Origin: Thermoleophilia bacterium
GTDB lineage: Bacteria; Actinomycetota; Thermoleophilia; Gaiellales; Gaiellaceae
Length of the DNA: 6,195 bases
Reading direction: 5' to 3'
Assembly (NCBI GenBank): GCA_013362295.1
Contig: JABFWJ010000137.1
Span: forward strand, 1-6,195
The notes under the pieces are model-generated. The model searched no databases and was not told the DNA's origin. It saw only the letters and a program-made list of their open reading frames with translations. Each line of letters opens with the position of its first letter. The stretch's first letter is position 1. Positions 1 through 5,775 of the stretch are shown in pieces. A program made the position numbers and the translations under genes.

Positions 1-1242
1 GATCTCCAGCTCCCGCTCGAGGGGGGCGCTGCGGTCGACGAGAACGTCTCGCCGTGCGTCCACCTGCGCCTGGTCGCGCTGCCCCAGCATGATCGAGATC
101 TCGTGGCCCGGCAGCAGCGTCTGCCCGCCCGCGGTCGGCACCGGGTTGGAAGGGTCGTACGTGTACTCCAACACCGCCTCGCCGTCTCCCGGCGCGTCCC
201 ACGTCAAGCCGCCCCCGGCACGCAGGAAGAGCCGCCGCTCGGTGACGTCCGGCGGCGGCCAGTCGTCCTCGTCGCGCCAGCGATTCGCGCCGAGGACAAA
301 CACGCGAATCGGGGGCGCGGCCTCGCGCCCCTGCCGCGCCTCGGCGAAGAAGTCGAGGTGCAGCTGCGTCGAGTCGATGGTCCAGCGGCTCCCGTCGGGG
401 CCGTACGAGACGTCCCCGATCATCTCGCCCATCGTCCCGTGCGCCCACGGTCCGACAAGCAGCCGCTGGCCCGGCACACCGGCGGCGCGTAGGCCGCGGA
501 AGTTGCGCAGCGTGCCGCTCAGGAAGATGTCGTTCCAGCCTCCGACGTGGAGCATCGGCGTGCGCACGTCCGCGTAGTGATCCGCGATCGCAGACTCGCG
601 CCAGTAGGAGTCGCGCGCCGGATGCGCAAGCCACTCGAAGAAGAACGGTGCGGACTCGCGGAGCACGGGCTGGTCGGCGACCGGGAGCCGCTCGTAGGCG
701 CGCCACGGATCGAGGAGGAATGACCGCGCCGCCTCGCCGCCCGCGAGGCCGACCGCCCACATCAGTGCCACCCCGAGCTGCAACGCGCCGCCCTGGTACG
801 TCCAGCCCTCGTAGTACTCGCTGGCGGTGACCCACGGGACGGATGCACCGAGCGCGGGCGGCGCGCCGACGGCGGCGAGCAGCTGCGTCGCCCCGACGTA
901 CGACGCGCCGTAGGTCGCCACCCAGCCGTCGGCCCACGGCTGCGAAGCGGCCCAGGCGACGGAGTCGACGCCGTCCGCAAGCTCTTGCCGGAACGGCTCG
1001 AACGAGCCGTCGGAGGCGAAGCGGCCACGCACGTCCTGGATCACGACCGCGTAGCCCGCCTCGACCGCGCGCCCCGGCTCGATCGGCGCGTGAGCGAGCA
1101 GCCACAACGCCTTGTCGTACGGCGTCCGCTGCAGGAGCACGGGAACGCGCGCGTCGGTGTCAGGGCGCCAGACGTCGGCGCGGAGCACGACGCCGTCGCG
1201 CATCGGCATGGCCACATCGCGTTCAAGGAGCAACCGGGTCAC
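1..1242 (-). CDS. CocE/NonD-family alpha/beta hydrolase (X-Pro dipeptidyl-peptidase S15-like), 3' end cut by window
   Basis: The first 414 residues of a CocE/NonD hydrolase. These are serine hydrolases that cleave esters or amides (cocaine esterase, cephalosporin/glutaryl acylases, X-Pro dipeptidyl peptidases), usually 550-600 residues. The full triad is present: Ser 114 in YGASYVGATQ (GxSYxG), Asp 238 in VGGWNDIF and His 268 in VGPWAHGTMG. Tyr 42 in QRTPYDK corresponds to the oxyanion-hole tyrosine of Rhodococcus CocE. Other family marks are AMPMRDGVVLRADVWRP (11-27), IQDVRGRFASDGSF, a helical cap at about 140-215, and YDPSNPVPTAGG then RRDVLVDRSAPL, which open the C-terminal jelly-roll domain. 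The last roughly 140-190 residues lie off the left edge. The GTG start overlaps the glycosidase stop (GTGA) and puts the conserved MRDG motif at the usual distance. No signal peptide is seen, so it is likely cytoplasmic. Substrate unknown; deacylation of the sugar substrate is one idea from context. Confidence 0.95.
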   Translation of the reverse strand, partial: MTRLLLERDVAMPMRDGVVLRADVWRPDTDARVPVLLQRTPYDKALWLLAHAPIEPGRAVEAGYAVVIQDVRGRFASDGSFEPFRQELADGVDSVAWAASQPWADGWVATYGASYVGATQLLAAVGAPPALGASVPWVTASEYYEGWTYQGGALQLGVALMWAVGLAGGEAARSFLLDPWRAYERLPVADQPVLRESAPFFFEWLAHPARDSYWRESAIADHYADVRTPMLHVGGWNDIFLSGTLRNFRGLRAAGVPGQRLLVGPWAHGTMGEMIGDVSYGPDGSRWTIDSTQLHLDFFAEARQGREAAPPIRVFVLGANRWRDEDDWPPPDVTERRLFLRAGGGLTWDAPGDGEAVLEYTYDPSNPVPTAGGQTLLPGHEISIMLGQRDQAQVDARRDVLVDRSAPLERELEI

Positions 1243-3254
1243 GCGAGCCCGTTCGCGTCGACGTCGTACGTGCGACCGGCGACGACGAGCCCGCGCAGCC
1301 GCGCAGCCGGATCGAGCCGCGCCACGCGCGGCTGCGCGGTCACCTCGCCGGTGAGCGAGACATCGACGCCGAACACGCCCTCGAGCACGAGCTGGACGAA
1401 CGAGCCGGACGACGAGCACGCCCAGTCGATCAGGTACGGAAACTGCGGCGGCGATTTCGGCGCGCCGTCGAAACCGGTGGGAACGAGACCCTCGACGAAG
1501 TGCGCCTGCGCGAACGGGCCCTGGTTCGCGCTGCGCGCGAGCCCGGACAGCCAGTCGAGAGCGACGTCGTCGGCGCCGAGGCGAAAGAGCGCAAGCGCCG
1601 CCTCCGACGGCCACGCCGTGTAGGCGCCGTTCCACTGGTGGTCGGGGCGGACGCTGAAGGCGGCGTCGGGGTCGCTGGTCGCGAGCGCGCGCATCCACGT
1701 CTCCGTCTGGAACTCGCGCACGAAGAACTCGACCAGCTCGCGGCGTCGCTCCTCCCCGAGCTCGCCGGCGAGCACGTAGCCGGTGGTCTGAAAGTCGTAG
1801 CAGTGCCTGACCGGCACGAGCGTGCCGTCGGGGCGGCGCGCGTTCCAGTGCCCGCCGCCGGCGTAGAGCTCGAGGACCGCGGTCGCGAGCTCGGCGGCTT
1901 CCGCCCGCAGCCGCGCCGCCTCGGCGGCGTCTCCGCGCTGCTCCGCGACCTCGGCGGCGACGCGGAGGCACCACACGTTCGTGGCGTTGAGGCTCGCGAC
2001 CTCGTTCGTATAGGTGCTAACGCACTCGAGCAGGTTCTCGACGCCGCCGTAGTCGGCGAGCGCGTGCCCGCGCCGCAACGACTGCCAGCGCCGCGCCCAG
2101 TGCTGAACGTGCTCGCCCACCGTGTCCAGCCAGCCGACCTCTCCGGTGAAGCGGACGTAATCGCGGACGAGCCGCGTGAGCGCGTAGTCGTTGACGGAGT
2201 ACCAGACGCCGATCGGCTCTCCGGTCAGCCATTCGGTGCCGTAGTGGTCGAGCACGTCGACGCTGAGCCAGTGCTCGAGCTGCCGTCGCATCGTCGGCGC
2301 GTCGAGCAGCGCGTGCACGACGGAGCTGAGGCTGTAGTCCCAGATGAACGTCGTGGTGTGCCAGTAGCGCGGCAGCAGGGTGTCGTACGCGCGGCCGAGC
2401 GCACTGTGCGGGCTGTCGCGGCGCATGAAGAGGACGCCCAGGAGCCCGAGCCAGTACAGCTTCCGCAGCGCCTCCGACTCGGTCTCGAGCACGGGGAGCG
2501 ACCCGGCGAAGCTGCCTGCACCTGGCTCGAACACCTCCGTCAGCTCGCGCGCCCAGAGCCGCTCGGAGCCGGCGAGCGCGCCGGGCACGTCACGCACGAG
2601 CCGCCGGAAGCCGTCGCGGGCATCACCGGCTGACGTTCCGAGCGCCTGCACGCAGCCGACCCGCTCCGTCGCGCCCGGCGCGATCGTCAGCGTCGTCTCG
2701 ACGAGGTTCGCGGCGAGCCACGTCCCGGCGCGATCGATCCCCTGCACGCACGCAGCGCCCGAAGCAGGGCAGACCCCGGCGAATGCGTCGTCGACGACGT
2801 CGACGTCGTTCGCCGCGCTCGGCGGCTCCGGGGCGCCCCACCGCTCACGCCGCGTCACCGCCGACGCGAGCGAGAACCCGACGCGAACGCTGCGCTCGGC
2901 GCCGCCGAGGTTTCGCGCGCGCAGCTCGACGACTGCGGCGGTCTCACCGGGCGGGCACACGGTCACCGTCTCGAGCTCGAGGTCGCCGACGCGCGCGCTG
3001 CGCACGACGCGGTCCGGCCGCCAACGAACCGTTACCTCGGCGGCGTAGGAGCGGAAGAGCCTCCCGTCGAGGAACAGCGTGCCGCTGATCGTGTCGCCGG
3101 ACCCGAGCGGCGGGAAGTTGACACTCCGGACCGCGACGAGATCGTGATCGACCTGTGCCGTGCCAAGGAAGTTCGTCAACCCCGGCGGGTTGAAGTGGTC
3201 GTCGAACCGGTGGCGGAGCGGGTCGCTCGCGAGGTCGTCGAGTGTCGGGATCAT
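1239..3254 (-). CDS. Six-hairpin, (alpha/alpha)6-barrel glycoside hydrolase of uncertain family (GH63/GH37-like signatures)
   Basis: A 671-residue protein with the architecture of several inverting glycosidases and phosphorylases. There is an N-terminal beta-rich domain (about 1-235), a linker helix, an (alpha/alpha)6 barrel (about 260-628) and a short C-terminal beta strip ending LRGLVVAGRTYDVD. Barrel signatures include TTFIWDYSLSSVVHALLDAP (Trp 305-Asp 306, like the FWD motif of GH63/GH65), GVENLLECVSTYTN (Glu 406, Glu 410), VASLNATNVW (421-424, recalling the DLNA segment of GH37/GH63) and DHQWNGAYTAWPSEAAL (538-554). By analogy with trehalase, Glu 406 is a candidate general acid, but this is a guess. 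I cannot assign a CAZy family or substrate. No signal peptide or membrane segment is present, so it probably cleaves an imported oligosaccharide or glycoside in the cytoplasm. The ATG at 3254 overlaps the isomerase stop (ATGA) and has GAGGAGG just upstream. Its own TGA overlaps the GTG of the CocE-like gene. Confidence 0.8.
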   Translation of the reverse strand: MIPTLDDLASDPLRHRFDDHFNPPGLTNFLGTAQVDHDLVAVRSVNFPPLGSGDTISGTLFLDGRLFRSYAAEVTVRWRPDRVVRSARVGDLELETVTVCPPGETAAVVELRARNLGGAERSVRVGFSLASAVTRRERWGAPEPPSAANDVDVVDDAFAGVCPASGAACVQGIDRAGTWLAANLVETTLTIAPGATERVGCVQALGTSAGDARDGFRRLVRDVPGALAGSERLWARELTEVFEPGAGSFAGSLPVLETESEALRKLYWLGLLGVLFMRRDSPHSALGRAYDTLLPRYWHTTTFIWDYSLSSVVHALLDAPTMRRQLEHWLSVDVLDHYGTEWLTGEPIGVWYSVNDYALTRLVRDYVRFTGEVGWLDTVGEHVQHWARRWQSLRRGHALADYGGVENLLECVSTYTNEVASLNATNVWCLRVAAEVAEQRGDAAEAARLRAEAAELATAVLELYAGGGHWNARRPDGTLVPVRHCYDFQTTGYVLAGELGEERRRELVEFFVREFQTETWMRALATSDPDAAFSVRPDHQWNGAYTAWPSEAALALFRLGADDVALDWLSGLARSANQGPFAQAHFVEGLVPTGFDGAPKSPPQFPYLIDWACSSSGSFVQLVLEGVFGVDVSLTGEVTAQPRVARLDPAARLRGLVVAGRTYDVDANGLA
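1291..1339. repeat. Perfect 14-base inverted repeat within the 3' end of the glycosidase gene
   Basis: The arms are 1291-1304 (ccgcgcagccgcgc) and 1326-1339 (gcgcggctgcgcgg), exact reverse complements separated by 21 bases. The left arm also belongs to a tandem 8-base repeat (gcgcagcc at 1293-1300 and 1301-1308), so the hairpin could form in a second register. On the transcript it would end about 50 bases before the GTG start of the CocE-like gene. No T-run follows on the minus strand, so it is not a standard terminator. It is fully coding and may be a by-product of GC-rich codon use. Confidence 0.5.
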
Positions 3255-4999
3255 TCGTCCTCCTCGCTGCCGCGCACGAGCGCCTTGATCGTCGCGAGCG
3301 GCTTCGCTGCCGGCTCGACCGGTCGAATTCGGTAGCGACCCACTGAGGCGGGCACGACGAACGTTTCGGCGTAGTGCACGGTGAGCGGCTCGAACGCACC
3401 GTCGGGGCTCTCGACGACCGCGGTCTCCCCCTCGACCAGGTTGAGGACGTTGAGCGTCCCGCGCGTGTCGTGCGCGACGGGGGAGGTGAACCAGTGCCGA
3501 CGCGTCTCGATGAACTCCGAGTGGTGCAGGCCGGTCGTCTCCTCACGGACGCCGTTCGACGTCGCCACCTCGCGAACGGGGTTGATCAGGTTCTTGGCGA
3601 CCCACTCGGTCGTGCGATCCCACTGGATGTTCGCGAGACCGTGCTCGAGATGGATCGGCCGCGGCTTGCCGTCGAGCCCAAGGCGTGCCCAGTCCCAGAG
3701 CTTGAACGTGAAGATGTACGGCGTCGCGCTGATCTCGAGCACGACGTTGTCCCTCCCGGAGCAGTGGATCGTGCCGGCTGGGATGGAGAAGTGGTCGTGC
3801 TTTCGGCTCGGCCAGGCGCGCACGTGCCGCTCGACGGCGAACGGGGGACCACCGTCCTGCGCGGCGCGCAGCTCCTCCTCGAACTCGCGCGGGTCGGGGC
3901 GCTCCTTCAGCCCGAGGTAGACGACCGCGCCCGGCTTCGCATCGAGCAGGTAGTAGCTCTCGTCCTGCGTGTAGGAGAGGCCGAACTTCTCGGTCATGTA
4001 GCGCCGGAGCGGGTGGACCTGCAGCGAGAGATTGCCGCCACCCATCGTGTCGAGGAAGTCGAAGCGAATCGGGAACTCGGCGCCGAACGTCTCATGGACG
4101 CGTCGTCCGAGGAGCGCGTCGGGATGCCTGTGGACGAGCGGCAACGCCGGCGAGTGGATGCGGTTCAACCCGAATCCGAACAGGAGGCTGTTCTCCTCGG
4201 GGACACAGTCGAAGCACCAGGCGTAGTTCGGCGTGTCGGCCGGAAGCCCGAAGCGGTGCCGCATCCACTCGCCGCCCCACGGCCCCGGGTCGAAGAACGG
4301 AACGAGTCGAAAGGGCCGGCGCGAGGTCTGCTCGAGCGCGCGCCGGTACAGGTCGCCGGCGACGAGCCGCGGCGCGTCGGGCACGTTCGTGTCGAGGTAG
4401 AAGTCGATGCGGTCGAAGATCGCGAGGCGTTGCCGGTCGGCGGCGCGCCAGTCGACGAAGTACGCGCGCTTGTAGAGCTGCCGCGCCGACGCGCGCGCAT
4501 TGCCGGCGCCGAGATTGTCGATCGTGTGGGCGCGCTGCCGCTGCTGGACCTCCCAGCGGGTGAGGTCGGCGTAGACGAGAACGTCCGCGTCGGGTGCGAC
4601 GAGCGACGCGCCGGTGCCGTAAACGAGCACGACTCCCGCCGCGGAGGCGACGCGTTGCCGGCGTGCCTCGAGCCGGTCGGCGGCGAAGAACTGCTCGAGG
4701 CCCCACGGGCACATGAACCCGAAGACGGGATCGTCGCCGAGGTAGGGCGCGAGCCTGCGCTCGAGCTTCTCCTGCGGCAGAAACGCTTCATGGGCCGCAA
4801 CCACGACGTCCGGCGCGAGCCCCGCCTCGAACGCGTTACGCACCTCGTCGACGTACACACCCGGGTAGCACTCGACGGCCACGACGCACCGTGAGCTCAG
4901 ACCGGCCCGCCCCGCGATCGCGGCGACTGCGTCGCGCCAGCCTTGGCGGCAGTCGTCGCCGGACGACGTCACCTCGTGCACCGGGTAGCGGTCGTACAC
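3251..4999 (-). CDS. Class I mannose-6-phosphate isomerase-like protein with N-terminal P-loop-kinase-like domain
   Basis: A 582-residue protein, nearly twice the length of short bacterial ManA (about 315). The C-terminal half is type I phosphomannose isomerase (mannose 6-phosphate to fructose 6-phosphate, zinc-dependent). It begins at PFRLVPFFDPGPWGGEWM (about residue 229), then GGGNLSLQVHP (Gln 327, His 329), DESYYLLDAKPGAVVYLGLK (Glu 347) and FSIPAGTIHCSG (His 412). These are the expected metal ligands, and the His-Glu spacing of 18 equals that of B. subtilis ManA. The usual TYRLYDW motif reads TFKLWDW, with Lys 433 in the Arg position. Residues 1-225 resemble a uridine-kinase-like P-loop fold (VVAVECYPGVYVDEV, VVLVYGTGASL, DVLVYADLTRWEVQQRQR), but no GxxxxGK[ST] Walker A is present. 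The GTG at 4999 is preferred over an in-frame GTG at 5023 because GGGAGGAG sits 8 bases before it. The gene starts 2 bases after the upstream stop and overlaps the next start (ATGA). ManA activity is likely but untested; the N-terminal role is unknown. Confidence 0.87.
   Translation of the reverse strand: MYDRYPVHEVTSSGDDCRQGWRDAVAAIAGRAGLSSRCVVAVECYPGVYVDEVRNAFEAGLAPDVVVAAHEAFLPQEKLERRLAPYLGDDPVFGFMCPWGLEQFFAADRLEARRQRVASAAGVVLVYGTGASLVAPDADVLVYADLTRWEVQQRQRAHTIDNLGAGNARASARQLYKRAYFVDWRAADRQRLAIFDRIDFYLDTNVPDAPRLVAGDLYRRALEQTSRRPFRLVPFFDPGPWGGEWMRHRFGLPADTPNYAWCFDCVPEENSLLFGFGLNRIHSPALPLVHRHPDALLGRRVHETFGAEFPIRFDFLDTMGGGNLSLQVHPLRRYMTEKFGLSYTQDESYYLLDAKPGAVVYLGLKERPDPREFEEELRAAQDGGPPFAVERHVRAWPSRKHDHFSIPAGTIHCSGRDNVVLEISATPYIFTFKLWDWARLGLDGKPRPIHLEHGLANIQWDRTTEWVAKNLINPVREVATSNGVREETTGLHHSEFIETRRHWFTSPVAHDTRGTLNVLNLVEGETAVVESPDGAFEPLTVHYAETFVVPASVGRYRIRPVEPAAKPLATIKALVRGSEEDE
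3259..3265 (-). promoter_or_regulatory. Ribosome binding site for the glycoside hydrolase gene
   Basis: GAGGAGG on the minus strand, 4 bases before the ATG at 3254, lies inside the Glu-Glu-Asp-Glu codons that end the PMI-like gene. Spacing is slightly short counted from the last G, but is normal if the inner AGGA pairs. Confidence 0.65.
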
Positions 5000-5001
5000 G
5001 C

Positions 5002-5775
5002 TCAGAGCTCCTCCCAAGCGCACGCGACGAGCTCAGGCTGCGGCAGAAAGTCGAAGCGGCCGGGCTCTTCGCGCCAGGCGCGGTAGATCGGCTGCTCGTA
5101 CGGGACGTCGAGCAGCGGCAGGTCGCGTGGTGCAACGACCTCGACGTCCGCCACCTGTGTGTAGCGGGGATTCGGGACGACGTCGCCGTTCGCGAGCACG
5201 AAATGCGCCGGCCCGCCGAGCGCGCGCAGCTCGTCGTACTCGAGCTTCCCCTCCCGCGCGCACCAGGCGCCGAATGCGAGCGGCTCGTCGGTGGACGCCA
5301 CGGTCAGGTGTACCCAGCCGAGAGGGACGATCACCTTGTCCCCCGGGCCGACGGGAACGAGCAGCGCGCGCGTGACGACCGGGCCGCATTCTTGCTGCAG
5401 GTAGACGTGACCGTGCCCCGTCCAAAACTCGTAGACCTCCGAGTAGCGCAGGTCCGTTCCCGGCTTGCACGAGTGACGGTGGCCCTGGCTGCGCAGCCGC
5501 TCCCGTCCGATCAGGCCGTGGTTGTAGACGACGGCGCCATAGAGCAGCGACTGATCGACGAGCGCCCCGTGATCAGCCGCGCGACAGACGTCCATGTAGA
5601 TCGTGTACAGGTGCTCGGGGCCTGACGCCTCGGGGTCTTCGAGCGTGGCGCGCACGTCGCCGAGAGAGCGCCGTTCGCCTTCCGGGTGCACGACGTCGGG
5701 GCCGAACGCGAGCGCGAGCTCGTCGGCGTCGACCGCGACGTCGAGGCCGGACATCGTCTGCAGATCCCGGTTCAT
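5002..5775 (-). CDS. Cupin-type glucose-6-phosphate isomerase-like protein (archaeal/cPGI family)
   Basis: A 257-residue protein that fits the cupin phosphoglucose isomerase family, metal-dependent enzymes unrelated to the classical PGI that interconvert glucose 6-phosphate and fructose 6-phosphate. The metal site is visible as GHRH (His 99, His 101), SEVYEFWTGHGHVYLQ (Glu 113) and VPLGWVHLTVAS (His 156), matching the HxH...E...H pattern of the Pyrococcus enzyme. The stretch between His 101 and Glu 113 is about five residues longer than I recall for Pyrococcus. A C-terminal extension of roughly 50 residues follows the cupin core, including PNPRYTQVADVEVV and PIYRAWREEPGRFDFL; archaeal members are nearer 190 residues. 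The ATG is chosen because it overlaps the upstream stop (ATGA) and has GGAG 11 bases before it. A second Met seven codons in lacks a comparable site. There is no signal peptide, so it is cytoplasmic. It might instead isomerise or epimerise another sugar phosphate. Confidence 0.88.
   Translation of the reverse strand: MNRDLQTMSGLDVAVDADELALAFGPDVVHPEGERRSLGDVRATLEDPEASGPEHLYTIYMDVCRAADHGALVDQSLLYGAVVYNHGLIGRERLRSQGHRHSCKPGTDLRYSEVYEFWTGHGHVYLQQECGPVVTRALLVPVGPGDKVIVPLGWVHLTVASTDEPLAFGAWCAREGKLEYDELRALGGPAHFVLANGDVVPNPRYTQVADVEVVAPRDLPLLDVPYEQPIYRAWREEPGRFDFLPQPELVACAWEEL
5008..5015 (-). promoter_or_regulatory. Ribosome binding site for the PMI-like gene
   Basis: On the minus strand GGGAGGAG lies 8 bases before the GTG at 4999 and is embedded in the Trp-Glu-Glu codons at the end of the cupin isomerase gene. 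It decides the start: the alternative GTG at 5023 lies upstream of this site and has no purine-rich stretch of its own. The position suggests that ribosomes finishing the upstream gene reinitiate here. Confidence 0.8.

Noticed and set aside
843..2633. 596-codon open frame on the plus strand over the glycosidase and CocE genes
   Set aside because: The translation is low-complexity Arg/Ala-rich and spans two real genes on the opposite strand; it is an expected GC-rich shadow frame.
2786..2812. Self-complementary gac/gtc-rich stretch that looks like a palindromic operator
   Set aside because: It encodes an Asp/Val run (DVDVVDDAF) in the glycosidase; alternating GAC and GTC codons give palindromes automatically and it is not near a start.
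3374..4894. 506-codon open frame on the plus strand, antisense to the PMI-like gene
   Set aside because: It mirrors codons of the minus-strand gene in high-GC DNA; the product is Arg/Glu/Val-rich without recognisable domain motifs, whereas the minus strand holds clear PMI motifs.
4999..5023. Upstream GTG start (5023) adding eight residues to the PMI-like protein
   Set aside because: No Shine-Dalgarno site precedes it, and it would overlap the upstream gene by 22 bases; the GTG at 4999 has GGGAGGAG 8 bases upstream.
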